From the NCBI GenBank assembly GCA_016490735.1, contig JAEMWC010000140.1, positions 726,001 through 790,000 of the forward strand: a stretch of 64,000 bases of DNA, read 5' to 3'. A model generated the notes under the pieces. That model ran no database searches. It had not been told where the DNA came from and saw only the letters and a list, made by a program, of their open reading frames with translations. A program made the position numbers and the translations under genes. Shown one piece after another: positions 11,382 to 22,269 of this stretch (position 1 is the stretch's first letter; each line of letters starts with the position of its first letter). This stretch comes from Pachyseris speciosa. Taxonomy: Eukaryota > Cnidaria > Anthozoa > Scleractinia > Pachyseridae.

Positions 11382-12159
11382 GGGGTACTACTGCAAGTTT
11401 GAAACCCTTACCCTGTTTCGAACAAAAAAATTACAGTGAATACCAACGCGCTCTTTTTTAAGATTGTAGGAAAAACGTTAACTGAAAGCGGGCAAACTCC
11501 AACTGATCAACTGCCAAAGATCCTGATAAGTACAGGTGCGCTTGAACTTATATACCCGTTTCGGGACATCGGAATCAAAAGCCATACCTTATCCGTATAG
11601 GCCCTATAGGGAAGTTTACCCCGATGTGATGCACAAATGAAATCTTGTGAAACACAAATGAAATCAGTGACGTTTTAAAGCCAAATTGGGATTACATGGG
11701 GCACGGCACGGGCTATTCACTATTTCATCCCCCACCCCCTTGGCTGTCCACTTACAAAAAGATCTAATGTCCACGTCCAACTCGCTTTTTGGAAACGCTT
11801 AGATTCTTCTTCAGTTCTCTTTTAATTTAATTTCTCTTTTTCCAATTTCTTGTCTTTTTTTTTTTTTTTAATAATAAATATTTGGAAAATTTTGTTACCC
11901 TCGACCCTCGACATAGAACCCTCGACCCTCGACCCTCGACCAAAAGACAGACTCCAGCAGACCTTAGTACTTATTGTCAGTTTGACTTAATCACAATTTA
12001 TAGCTCTGGACCATGACAAAGCATTCTGCAGCTGCTTGGTTTTTGGTGAGTAGAATCTCAATAAACCAACGTGAGGAAGACCGCTTTGTCCTCGATCGTT
12101 GTAACAAACCCATATCACCGCCGGGTATAGTCCCAATTACACTCATTGAAAATATTAGG

Positions 12160-12310
12160 ACACATGCCATTACAACTGGAAAGGCTTTATTGAGTGAATC
12201 CCCTCAGATTTATAGCTTTTCGTACTATTGCGAGACCATTACTTGATGCAGATTCAGTGGATCTTACCGCCTGCTTACGCAACAAAGTGTTGATCAATAT
12301 AAGTATAACT
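12160..12310 (-). repeat. Inverted partner of 7190-7345
   Basis: On the minus strand this copy has an uninterrupted frame covering 12187-12444. It ends in LLRKQAV..STESASSNGLA..VRKAINLRGFTQ-type text and a stop, whereas the plus-strand copy at 7190 is frameshifted. I do not recognise the protein. It may be the terminal exon of a duplicated gene. Confidence 0.5.
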
Positions 12311-12319
12311 GCCGATAGA

Positions 12320-12780
12320 CGTTTCCAACTCGACGGAGTTTCACAGGTAGAATGTATTACAATAAACCGTAGGTTGAAACTAAAAGATAAACGAACTAAA
12401 ATTAAAGTTACAACATGAATAAAAAGAATTGCACCTACTGCCAACGAAATACAGCTAACAAGAAACGACGATAAAGACTATACTAACATTGTTACGGCTA
12501 CTAAAAAACTGCGAAATAAACTGCCTTAGGCAAGAACCTCACTGCGGGAAACTAAAATTTGAAACTTGCGCGTAGCGCGACTGCCAAGAAATGACTGTTA
12601 ACCAAAAAGCAAGAAAACTAAGGCTTATATGGCAAACACTGTAATAACATGCACAAAACGACGAGACTGAAATAAAGGTGTAAATTGTGATGAACTGCGA
12701 AAAAAAAACTCGGAACGAGGGTGTGACACACAAACAATAAAACACTAACGAGCAGGATACAAAAAAAAAATATATTAGCG
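12320..12780. other. No gene; probable 3' LTR region of the BEL/Pao relic
   Basis: On the minus strand, the purine-rich TTAGGGGCCGGAATA followed by TGTAAGATCCC (around 12795) looks like a polypurine tract and the TG start of a long terminal repeat. The other end of that repeat could not be fixed, because the 5' copy is missing. Confidence 0.35.
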
Positions 12781-13042
12781 CCTAGGGATCTTACATATTC
12801 CGGCCCCTAAGTGCGAAGTAGAACGAAGCACTTACAACAACACTGCTAAGATATAGGCGAAAATTAGTTAACCTACTTATCTATATTAAGGGGCACTTAA
12901 CTAAGCAATTGTTACCAGCGAAAGACAAAAACTACAAAAAAAAAATCTTTTAGGAAAACGTCACTGGAATTGCTTCAAAGACAATATCAGTGTGTTATCT
13001 AACGAACTAGCTACTGCCCATAGAAATGCTTGAGAAAAGTTT

Positions 13043-13477
13043 TCAGGGCTCGGTGTGCTTTGATCCCTCTTTCTTAACCAGCAAAACAAGCTTGTCGACA
13101 GGGCGCTCGAGTACGGTAGACTTCACTTTCACTCTGACTCTACGAACAAAACCTTTCTTGTCTGGAAAAACCTGTTGAATCCTTCCTAGAGGCCAGTAAT
13201 TCCGATTGGTGTTCTCAGCATCAACTAGCACAACATCTCCAACTGAAAGATTTCCGCGGGGATGTAGCCACTTCTGGCGGCTCTGTAGCAAAGGAAGGAA
13301 CTCACGAGACCATCTCTTCCAAAAAATATCAGCAAGGTATTGGATTTGACGCCATCTGCGCCGCGAAAATAGGTCATCCTTTCGAAAAACACCTGGCGGC
13401 ATGAGAGAATCGGATTTCAGCAACAGGAGATGATTCGGCGTTAGAGGCTGCAAATCCCTAGGGTCGCCGGAGACCAC
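13043..13477 (-). pseudogene. BEL/Pao integrase C-terminal (DUF5641-type) segment
   Basis: The frame contains [20 protein letters not shown], then RRRWRQIQYLADIFWKRWSR, then WLHPRGNLSVGDVVLVDAEN and WPLGRIQQVFP. This is the hallmark tail found C-terminal to the integrase core of BEL/Pao elements (an SH3-like fold by family knowledge). It ends in a natural stop at 13043. The N-terminal ~10 residues overlap in another frame with the integrase segment at 13441-13671, so a frameshift separates them. Confidence 0.85.
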
Positions 13478-14632
13478 GGATAAGGGGCGCGACTGTTTAA
13501 GATGCTCTCTACCTCACACATAAGAGTACTAAGGCCTTCGTCATCTGCAGTTTGTTCCTGGAGAAGAGCGCGTAAAATTCGTCGAACTGAGAGTATGCAC
13601 CGCTCCCAAACACCACCGTGATGTGAGCCATAAGGGGGGTTAAAGTTCCATTTGATGTTTTTCCGCAACATTGCTTCGTTAATCTTGTCGTGATTCCAGG
13701 CTTTAAATTGACTCGCGTAGTTCGCGTTCTCCGCTTGTGAAGTTAGTTCCGTTGTCCGAGCGTATCTCTTCTACTTGGCCTCGCCTAGCAATAAACCTTC
13801 GCAGTGCGAGCAGAAAGGAGTCGGTATCTAGGCTATGTGCTACTTCGATATGAACTGCGCGAACCGTTAGGCACGTAAAGATGACGCCATATCTCTTGAC
13901 AAGACTTCTACAACGGCGCACTTGAAAAGGACCGAAACAATCCACACCAACAGCTGTGAAGGCAGGTTTGTCAGGAACCAAACGGTCTTCCGGTAAGTCG
14001 GCCATTTTCTGCTCGCAAAACGGTGCTTCGCCCCTTCGGCAACTGTAACAACCCGACAGGACTCTTCTGACTGTGGAGTTTGCTTTGATGATCCAATATT
14101 TCTGGCGTATCATGCTCAACACATGTTGTCTCCCTGAATGACCTGAAAGCTCGTGATAATGATCAACGATAAGATTTGAGATATGGCTGCTCTTCGGAAA
14201 AATGATCTGGTGCTTAGCTTCAGGCGAGATAGGGGCACGAGCCAATCTTCCACCAACGCACAACAACCCGTCTTTCAGAACTGGGTCCAGTCTGAAGAGA
14301 GGACTGCTTCGCTTAACGCCTTTGCTGCTTCTCAGACTACTCAGCTCACTGAACTCCACTGGAAAAGCTGTCAGCTGGACATTTTTCAGTATGGCTTTCT
14401 CGGAATTCTTCATCTCTTCTAAGGTAATTAATGATGGATTCCTACCGGAAGACTTCAGCTGAACGATTTCCTTCCGACCCTTAGCGGCCATAAGGAAGTT
14501 GTTTCGATAACGTAAGATCCACGCGATCGAGTTCTTCAAACGATGCCAGCTAGAGAACTTCTGGAGACGGTCTGCTAGAACCGAACTGGACAAGACAGCC
14601 GATGCTGTCAAAGAAGTCGTCCGGGACTTCAC
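13441..14632 (-). pseudogene. BEL/Pao integrase (zinc-binding and catalytic core)
   Basis: The main piece (13703-14632) has a zinc-binding H..H..C..C region (LIVDHYHELSGHSGRQHVL, then GCYSCRR), followed by the catalytic core with GVDCFGPF carrying the first Asp and RSDNGTNF the second. The piece at 13441-13671 continues with [18 protein letters not shown] and VESILNSR, so the core is broken by a frameshift near 13690. Upstream text to 14780 (NPGDHTSRGL, then LSGPEFLW) is the linker typical of this group. This enzyme inserts the element's cDNA into host DNA. Confidence 0.85.
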
Positions 14633-14780
14633 TACCGGATCAGGTTTTACTTCCGGGTCGTCGTTCTGTAAAACAAGTGGGGTATCTCATTCCTTTCGCC
14701 ACTGACGGTCAGACTCCCACAAGAACTCCGGTCCCGATAGCCACCTCTCGCAGTTAAGCAATGCTTCAGCTGTTAAACCT

Positions 14781-15188
14781 CTAGACGTATGGTCGCCTGG
14801 ATTCAAGGTTCCCACCACATGGTATTTTTTGGTCTAGACTAGAGCTGTCTCGTATTATTGCAATGCGATTAGCGACAAAGGTGTGGAAGCGCCTGTTCTC
14901 GTTTTTCACGTAGCGCAGCACGGACATGCTGTCGGTCCAAAATACAGAAGGGTTGCTGAGTGGCATTTCAAACTCTCTCTCTTGAGCATCCTGTCTTGAC
15001 GAAAAGGTTGCTGCACATAACTCTAAACGAAGGATAGAGACAGACTTCAGAGGCGCTAGACGGGACTTGACAAATAGGAACGCACAGTGCACTCTGCCTT
15101 CTCCGTTGAACAAACGCAGGTAGGAGACAGAGCCGTACGCAACTTCTGACGCGGCGTCAGAGAAATAATGAAGCTGACTGGAAACCAT
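14781..15188 (-). pseudogene. BEL/Pao RNase H-like segment
   Basis: [20 protein letters not shown] is the start of the Pao RNase H region (D of SDA as the first acidic residue). VFWTDSMSVLRYVKNENRRF matches the later TDS motif and RRFHTFVANRI the end. The frame is displaced from the reverse transcriptase frame by a frameshift near 15180. Confidence 0.8.
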
Positions 15189-16080
15189 GGGACCAAAGTT
15201 GAACTGTACTCAGGGGGAACTTCGTCGTCCCATCCAAGCTTAATGCGGCAAAGATCTTGGAGAACTTGTTTTGCTACCAGAACGAAAGGCGAGACAAAGC
15301 CCAGAGGGTCAAAGACACTGCTGACGACAGACAAAATGCCTCTGCGTGTAGGTGGCCGAATTTTAATGCAAGTGTCGAAGGAGAAGGTGTCTGATTCGAC
15401 ACACCATCGAATACCAAGTGCTCGTTGAGCGGGTAACTCGTCTTTGCGGAGGTCGAGCCTTTTGAACTGCGGGGAACGTTCTGACTCAGGAATGGATTGG
15501 AGCACCTTTCGACTATTGCTGACCCATTTCGCGAGCTTAAAGCCACCTCGTAAGAGTAGAGCTTGCAAGATGGTGACATGGGCGATCGCAGCAGTTTCTG
15601 AGGGTAGGGACTTGAGGCAGTCGTGCACATAGAAGTTTCTCTTTACGGTATTTATCACTTCGGGAGGAAAGCAACCCCTGTTGTCCTCCGCAGTCCTTCG
15701 AAGTGCGAAATTAGCGCAAGCCGATGACGATGTGGCTCCAAACAAGTGGACAAGCATCTGGTATTCTTGTGCGTCTCGCGCCATATTACCATCCTCCCAC
15801 CAGAGGAAGCGCAGGAAGGAAGTGTCGTGATCCGGAACTCGCACCTGATAAAACATGGCTTCTATGTCTGCCATGACTGCGCCTCTGGCCTCGCGGAACC
15901 TTGTCAGCACTCCAACAAGTGAATTGGTCAGGTCCGGACCTTTGTGCAAAATGCTGTTAAGTGACAATCCCTTGAACTTTGCAGAACAATCGAAGACTAC
16001 TCTGATCTTGCCTGGTTTATGGGGATGGTACACACCATGGTGGGGTATATACCACGCTTTACCCTCATCGGGACTAGCCT
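15056..16080 (-). pseudogene. BEL/Pao reverse transcriptase (A17-type region), catalytic motif altered
   Basis: [20 protein letters not shown] opens the fingers domain. [20 protein letters not shown] holds the first catalytic Asp, and [19 protein letters not shown] follows. The expected Y-V-D-D motif reads FYVHDCLKS, so the first Asp of the pair is His here. The connection [19 protein letters not shown] and DPLGFVSPF are typical of Pao. The frame covers 15056-16033 with upstream coding text to about 16080. A dead copy. Confidence 0.85.
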
Positions 16081-16620
16081 AGCCTTGCTCCCCATGAATT
16101 AGTCTTTTGGAAGCAATTAATATTAGCTTTGTTTGCCTTTATTGTCTGTTATGCATACTTTTGTCTAGTATGTTGTTAGTTGCGAAGTATTCCAGGCCCG
16201 TAATGTTTTGTCTTTCTATTACGTACGGTTTTAAGTGATACTTACTATATTGTGCTTGTGTTCCGAGTTTACATCTCGTTATTCTTGTGTTTGTATGTGC
16301 GGAATACTTAGGTTTTCATTGAGTATTTGTTGTAATGATTTGGGGTTCGGCCCCTAAATGCGAAGGTCATGGTCTGGCCTTTTAGTTGCATTGCTTTGTT
16401 TTATCGTAATTAGCTGTTAAATTAGTTTTATTTTAATTCTTGATTTTCAGTTTACGAGTGTTATCGGTCAGTGTTTTCCTTGGCGCGAAATAAACATATT
16501 TGGAACTTTCCTTGCCTTCAAATGCGTTTGATCTGTTGACCTCCGTAATGTTCGTCTCATACTTCCGCGACACGTTTCTCTTCGCATCGACAGTCGCAGA
16601 TGCGACACTAATACCTTACA
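16081..16620. other. Possible solo LTR or LTR remnant
   Basis: Non-coding, T-rich, with a GAAATAAAC word at about 16488 and an end reading CGACACTAATACCTTACA directly against the third 21-bp array. It also contains CGGCCCCTAAATGCGAAG (about 16345), nearly the same as CGGCCCCTAAGTGCGAAG next to the presumed LTR of the BEL element (about 12800). This suggests a related LTR, but the boundaries cannot be proven without a second copy. Confidence 0.35.
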
Positions 16621-17300
16621 AGCCCCAAATATAACCCTGAACGTGAGAACTTACAAATCCCCGAATGTAAGTAATACAGCCCCGAACGTAAGAAAATACA
16701 ATCCAGACGTAAGATGTAACCCCTAACGTAAGAAATTAAAACCCCGAAGAAATACGACCTCCGAAGGTAACAAAATACAAACCCCGAACGTAAGAATTAT
16801 AAGCCCGAACGTAAGAAATACAACCCCCGAACTTACAATCCCGAACGTAAGAAATACAACCCCTGAACGTAAGAATTATAACCCCCGAACGTAAGAAATA
16901 CAATCCCCGAACGACCTCCGAACGTAACAAAATACAAACCCGAACGTAAGAAATACAACCCCCGAACTTACAACCTCCGAACGCAGGAATTATAAGCCCG
17001 AACGTAAGAAATACAACCCCCGAACGACCTCCGAACGTAACAAAATACAAACCCGAACGTAGAATTATAAGCCCCGAACGTAAGAAATACAACCCCCGAA
17101 CTTACAACCTCCGAACGTAGGAATTATAAGCCCCGAACGCAGGAAATACAACCCCGAACGTAAGAAATACAATCCCCGAACTTAAGAATTATAAGCCCCG
17201 AACGTAAGAAATACAACCCCTGAACGCAAGAACTTACAATCCCCGAACGTAAGAAATACAACCCCCGAGCGTATGAATTTTGATCCCCGAACGTAACCAT
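16620..17300. repeat. Degenerate ~21-bp tandem array, copy 3
   Basis: Units of CCCCGAACGTAAGAAATACAA and CCCGAACGTAAGAATTATAAG, with higher-order repeats. A block of several units, including 'CCCCGAACGACCTCCGAACGTAACAAAATACAA', recurs near 16740, 16910 and 17020. This array is more homogeneous than the first. Confidence 0.9.
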
Positions 17301-17411
17301 ATCTGGTCAAGAGGGTCGTTAACACGTTTAATAAACAGTGGAAATTTTATATTTTGCAATCGTGAGTTACTTGTATTTTAAGGTTATTTAGTAAATAGAC
17401 CCTTTTCGGCG

Positions 17412-17530
17412 GCTGGTGTATCGGAGGATAATGTCCGCGGCTGATAGATTGTCCGAAGCTTCGTTGGCAACGGTGAAATTTTGAGGACAATCTATCAGCC
17501 GCGGACATCCTCCGATATACCAGCAAGCCA
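17412..17530. repeat. Long hairpin (inverted repeat, ~44-bp arms)
   Basis: The left arm 17412-17455 (GGCTGGTGTATCGGAGGAT ... TGATAGATTGTCC) pairs with the right arm 17485-17530 (GGACAATCTATCAGCCGCGG ... CCAGCAAGCC) around a ~29-bp loop. Mismatches are few. Confidence 0.8.
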
Positions 17531-17590
17531 GAGAGGGGTTTCTTTGTGTGATAACCCTCCGATAAGTAATGGTAATAGGACTGAGTGGGG

Positions 17591-17664
17591 TCCAATTCAG
17601 TCTGTAATCATACGAGTGATAACAAAATCGGACGACCGCGTAGCGGGAGTCCGATTTGTTTATC

Positions 17665-17691
<27 letters not shown>
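17591..17691. repeat. Second long hairpin (~43-bp arms)
   Basis: Arms TCCAATTCAGTCTGTAATCA...AAATCGGAC and GTCCGATTTG...GATTACAGACCGAATTGGA surround a GACCGCGTAGCGGGA loop. Together with the hairpin 60 bp upstream, this looks like a foldback element with two stem-loops. Confidence 0.8.
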
Positions 17692-17695
<4 letters not shown>

Positions 17696-17854
17696 ACGAA
17701 GTCTTATTACCAATTAATCATAAAAATTACAATTTCCGAGAAAAGAGGAAGAGCCAAGTTATAAAAGGGAGGGAAATTTTGCATTAAAAGACTGACAAAG
17801 GAAGCGTAAATTGTTTAATGTCGCTCTGAAATTGACTACCATCAAAATGTATGC

Positions 17855-17872
17855 TGATTGTAACCAAGGTTG

Positions 17873-17905
<33 letters not shown>

Positions 17906-18015
17906 GATTGGTTGATTTAAAATACTACTTTAAATGTGATTGGCTTATTGAACTGTCCGATAACAAACTGTCCAATAACAAAGTGTCCAATAAAAAACTG
18001 TCCGATAACAACTTG
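17855..18015. repeat. Two short tandem arrays
   Basis: Three copies of TGTGATTGGTTGATTTAAA-type units (~30-bp period) are followed by four copies of AACTGTCCGATAACA-type units (~17-bp period). Confidence 0.75.
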
Positions 18016-18109
18016 GCACGTGAATTAGCGGAAAATAGGAACTTTTTAAACCAATCACAATCGAGGAAATTTTAATTTTTATGATTAATTTTCCTATCGC
18101 GTATAAATA

Positions 18110-18850
18110 GTTGAAAGTTGAAAATGTTGAAAAAAAGTAATCTGACTAACGTAAACAACTGCATTGGTTAGTTGAGTTATTTTATTCAAATTGTGATTGG
18201 AATCTTCCGTTTAAAATTGAAGAAACTTTACAAATATCGACGCAGACGGGGTATACTGCCTGATACCCGTCCTCCAATTTGCATCATGTGATCTAAAATA
18301 GACAATAAAGTCGCGCAATAATTAATCGGTGGGTTACAATGTCCATTATGACCCCTTATTCTAAACCATTCCGCAAAGGCGGCGTAAGTGTGTTTTCAAG
18401 CGACTCCATTTTGATCCGTCCTCAACGGGGCGAAAGCTATTTATTTTAGAACCAACGTGTTTTATTTAAAACTCTAGGGTTCGGTTATTAAAACATAGTT
18501 TAGACGGTGTTTAACAAAACCGTGTTCTAAGCCATTTTCAATTTTCCAAACAATCATATCTAAACATTTTCTGATGCTGATGGCAACAAAAAGGCTTCCT
18601 TCCCAAACTAGAAACTATTGTAAAAAATAAATAAGCCGCGGCCTAAGTTAGACTTTGTTTAAATAACCGGCCCTAGCTCTTTAAACAGAAAAGCCTTTCT
18701 AAAAAATTACCTTTAAGACCATTCTTGTCCGCTTCCTCAATAGAATAGTACAGACAACAGCGCATACCATAAAACACATTTCAATGGTCTGCAAGACCAG
18801 AAGCAGCCGCGTATACACTCACGGTTAGGAAGACAGTAAACATAGCTAAG
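18110..18850. other. No gene recognised
   Basis: No protein motif or element boundary was recognised. The GATGGCGGCG...CGC stretch near 18880 probably opens the LINE that follows. Confidence 0.4.
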
Positions 18851-19436
18851 GCTGCATTTTCAAAACGCAGCGCCGACAAGATGGCGGCGGTGACACGCAA
18901 GAATCGCGGGTGGCAAAGATTGAATATTTTCTGCATTAGTTACATTCTACTCAGAGGAACTATCGCCTCAGATTGTCTCCAACGATCTGAATAATATCTC
19001 AAACAGTTTTTATGCTGGTAAAACTACACCACACCGCAATTATCTTCAACACTACTGAAAGCAAAGAACAAGACAACCGAGATATCTGCCTCGACGAAAT
19101 GGGCCAAACTGTCCAGACTCGTGCAATACTGGTCTTTGGCGTCTCAACTCTTGCTATCGGGTGACAATTGCCCTAATCCAGGATGGACATACTCAGTACT
19201 GAATTCTCCTGGCCTCAAAATTGCTAATCTGAACATCCGAAGTTTGTCCAAACACCTCGATGAATTCAAAATCCTCATGGCGGAAATCCGGTTGACGTGA
19301 TGTGTCTCAGCGAAACCTGGCTGAATTCCACCTGGTCTGATACTGAGCTCCACATTGATGGTTATAAATCATAACAAGAGATCGTGACGACTCGCAAAGA
19401 GGTGGCGGCACTGCCATATATTACAGCACGAAATTC

Positions 19437-19679
19437 ATGGCTAGGCAACGATCAAATCTTTTTAATCAAGACATTGAAACTGCTTGGCTGGAGATAACTC
19501 TCCCGAACCTCAAGAAAACCCTCATATGCTCGCTTTACAAATCACCTAACGCTGATTTTGACGCGTTTGAAGCAAGTTTGGACAACGTTCTGGAACGATC
19601 AGCCAGTGAAGGAGTCGAGACACTTATACTTGGCGACTTTAATTGTGATGTGATATGCTTCCTAGAAGACTGCCAATAA
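19437..19679 (+). pseudogene. LINE endonuclease segment
   Basis: The open piece contains AWLEITLPNLKKTLICSLYK and TLILGDFNCDVICFLEDC. These are the 'YRPP'-like strand and the GDFN catalytic motif of APE-type LINE endonucleases, which nick target DNA for target-primed reverse transcription. It is interrupted on both sides. Confidence 0.8.
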
Positions 19680-20635
19680 TCTCTAAAGAACTCATGCAAC
19701 TACCTAAATATGTACCATATTCGATCAACTTATTAAGGAACCGACGCACATTTCCGAACACTCTTCTACGACAATAGACCTGGCATTTACAAATGATGCC
19801 GAAAAAATCATCAAGTCGGGTGTGCTACAGTGCTCGATTAGCGAGAAAAACTACGACAAGACAAACGAAAAAACTACGAAGCCCCGGCAAAATATTCAAT
19901 ACCGAAACTTCAAACGCTACTCAAGTGAAAACTTTGTTGCTGATTTGCATGAGGCCTCCTGGCAAAACGTTGACACCAGTTTGACTGTTGACGAAGCATG
20001 GAATGCATTTGCTGAAACACTTAACGCAACAGCTGATAAATACGCAACTCATCCCACAAAGAGAGTGCGCGCTGAAACTCTACCATGGCTAACGTGTGAG
20101 ATAAGGGAACTGATGCGGAAACGCGATTTCCATCATAAACGGGCGCAGAAACAAGACAACTGAAGAATGGGTTAAATACAAAGAGCTGTGAAATAAACAA
20201 CACGCCTCATTAGAAATGCCAAACAAGATTACTACTCCAGCTTGATTGAAGAAAACAAGAAAGGCTCGTCCAAATTGCGGAAAACGATGAATCCGTCATT
20301 GCTACCAAATCTAAGATATCAACCATTTAGTCACTTGAGACTGACGCGGTGTTATTCAGGAACCTAAGAAGATTCTCGCAGAGCTTTGCTAAGTACTTTT
20401 CTACTGCAATTGCAAAACTGAAACAGCGTATGACTTCTATATTATCGCCTCCAGACCACCTGCAAATCGATCCTCAAACAACTTCAAGCTTTTCAAGTTA
20501 GTGAACCTTTGTAACTAAAGAATTTAAGAAATTGAAAAGCACAAATCTACTGGATTACAAAACATCCCCGCACGACTTCTCAAGGACGGTGTCGACGCAC
20601 CCCACCCCTAGCAATACTTAGGAATAGATCGATAA

Positions 20636-21400
20636 ATGAAGAGTCTATATTCCCGCAAGCTGGAAGCGTGCATCGTAACTCCAGTGCTCAAGTCTGGTTC
20701 AAAATCTGATAGCCTTCAATTATCGCCAATCTCAGTTCTGCCAGTCTTTGCAAAGATTCAAGAAAAGGCAGTTCATGAAATGGTGTATGATTTCCTACTA
20801 AAACACAAGCTCCTATCTTCTTATCAATATCGGTTTTCCGTCCACTACATTCTACTGCTACCCGCCTAATCGATATCACAAACACTATTCTGCACAATAT
20901 TGACCAAGGAAAACATACAGGCCTGGCATTTCTGGACCTATCCAAGGCTTTTGACACCCTCGACCATGAATTACTACTTACGAAATTGTCAGATTTTGGC
21001 CTAAGCAAGTCTTCAGTGAATTGGTTCAAAAGCGTATCTTACTAAGAGAACCCAAAGTATTAACATCAATGGTATTGCAATCTGACGCTGAACTCATATT
21101 ATATGGTGTGTCCTAGGGGTCTGTCTTGGGACCTCTATTGTTCATAATGGACATTAACCGCGATCTTCGGTCAGTAACAAAGTACTGGAAAGTTCACTTT
21201 ACGCTGACGACAACCCTCTCCTTTTTTGAAAGCAGTTCTGTGCAAGCTATTGAGGCTGTTCTGTTGCAAGACCTCGACCACGTTGTCGGATGGTTAAACA
21301 AACTATTTCATGTTAAATCACTCGAAGAACAAAGTTATGCTAATGGCATCCATCAAAAACTGAGCGCGGTCCAGTCATTTACCCGTCAGTGTTAATGATA
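20636..21400 (+). pseudogene. LINE reverse transcriptase segment, frame-broken
   Basis: Pieces in alternating frames give the finger motif (SPISVLPVFAKIQEKAVHEM), the A motif (FLDLSKAFDTLDHELL), a degenerate GVPQGS equivalent (CPRGLSWDL), and YADDN at about 21197-21215 in a different frame. No continuous enzyme could be made. Confidence 0.75.
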
Positions 21401-21899
21401 AAGATGTTGAAAGGGTATACAAATTTAAATATCTGGTTGTGATTCTGGATCATGCCTGACATGGAACGAACACATTGAACATATCGGAAACAAAATCTCG
21501 TCCCGCCTTGGAATGCTACGTAGAGCCCGCAAAGTCATCCCAAGGAAGCATGCATTACTCTGTTAAATGCTATGGTTTTACCATTATTTGATTACTGTTG
21601 CTTGTGTTGGTGGATGGTTGAGGACAAGGAAATAAGAACTACCTTGACCGTCTTTCTCAAGCGAGCTGCGGGAATAATTGGCGGGTCGCAAGGCTACCGA
21701 TACTGAATATACAACAAACACTGAAGTGGCCATCCCTTCCATGCCGCAGAGAATACCACAAGTGCATACAGATCTATGAGTGCATCAATGGCCTGGCTCC
21801 AGCATACCAACTAGACGACTTCCACTCCTCGGAGCAGATCTAGAAATAAAGACCGACTCCACCTGCCTCTTGCCACGACAACTAAATTTCAAACATCTT

Positions 21900-22043
21900 T
21901 CAAGTACAATGCCCAAATCCTGGAACACTCTTCCTTGTAACTTATGCCATGATCAGTCTTCCACTAGTTTTAAGTACAATGCCGCCCAATCCTGGAACAC
22001 TCTTCCTCGTAACTTACGCCATGATCAGTCTCTCACTAGTTTT
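21900..22043. repeat. 72-bp tandem duplication at the LINE C-terminus
   Basis: AAGTACAATGCCCAAATCCTGG...CATGATCAGTCTTCCACTAG is followed at once by a second near-identical copy, so the WNTLP motif appears twice. Confidence 0.85.
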
Positions 22044-22209
22044 TAACCGAAAGTCAAGCAACATCTAAATCATCTCAGTTAATTTTCACCTTTATGACAC
22101 CTTCGAATGATTTCTTTTGTTTTGTTTTTTTGTTTTCATTTTTATATTTTATTTATTCATATTATTTTGTACAGATCTCTATTTAAACCAGCTATGCTGA
22201 ACTGGAATT

Positions 22210-22224
22210 TCTGTATAAATAATG

Positions 22225-22267
<43 letters not shown>

Positions 22268-22269
22268 AT
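22210..22269. repeat. (AAAT)n LINE tail
   Basis: A run of TAAATAAATAAA terminates the LINE. Simple-repeat tails of this kind are usual for CR1/L2-group retrotransposons. Confidence 0.9.

Larger units (their letters stand above)
8151..11954. mobile_element. 3.8-kb element with ~0.6-kb terminal inverted repeats (MULE-like, non-autonomous)
   Basis: The left terminus GAGTCTGTCTTTTGGTCGAG (8151) and right terminus (reverse complement, ending 11954) match. The inverted similarity continues inward through repeats of GAGGGTC, a poly-T/A tract and the TATAAGTTCAAGCGCACCTG segment to about 8760 and 11385. Flanks are GAGCAGACC (8142-8150) and CAGCAGACC (11955-11963), an 8/9 match. Long TIRs starting with G plus 9-bp target duplications are the signature of Mutator-like elements. 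No MULE transposase is seen inside. One MITE is nested at 10775-11381 with a relative at 8886-9436. Confidence 0.7.
12790..16080 (-). mobile_element. BEL/Pao LTR retrotransposon, 5'-truncated and decayed
   Basis: Reading the minus strand from 16080 down, the order is reverse transcriptase, RNase H-like, zinc-binding plus integrase core, then a C-terminal integrase-tail domain, as in BEL/Pao pol. Gag, protease and the start of the reverse transcriptase are absent: homology stops at about 16080 where unrelated sequence begins. At least three frame breaks separate the pieces. A polypurine tract lies near 12800. Confidence 0.85.

Noticed and set aside
14183..14462. Plus-strand frames over the BEL integrase
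   Set aside because: Antisense to clear integrase coding text on the minus strand. The same applies to 15168-15632, 15855-16082 and 55492-55776.
16736..17092. Long minus-strand frame with FLRSG/YVRG/LTFG peptide repeats, and similar at 6532-6720
   Set aside because: It is the translation of the 21-bp DNA repeat. The frame survives because the unit lacks stops in that frame, and there is no independent sign of coding.
1..17300. CRISPR-like array interpretation of the 21-bp repeats
   Set aside because: Units are contiguous and degenerate without unique spacers, and the surrounding DNA is clearly animal with introns and LINEs.
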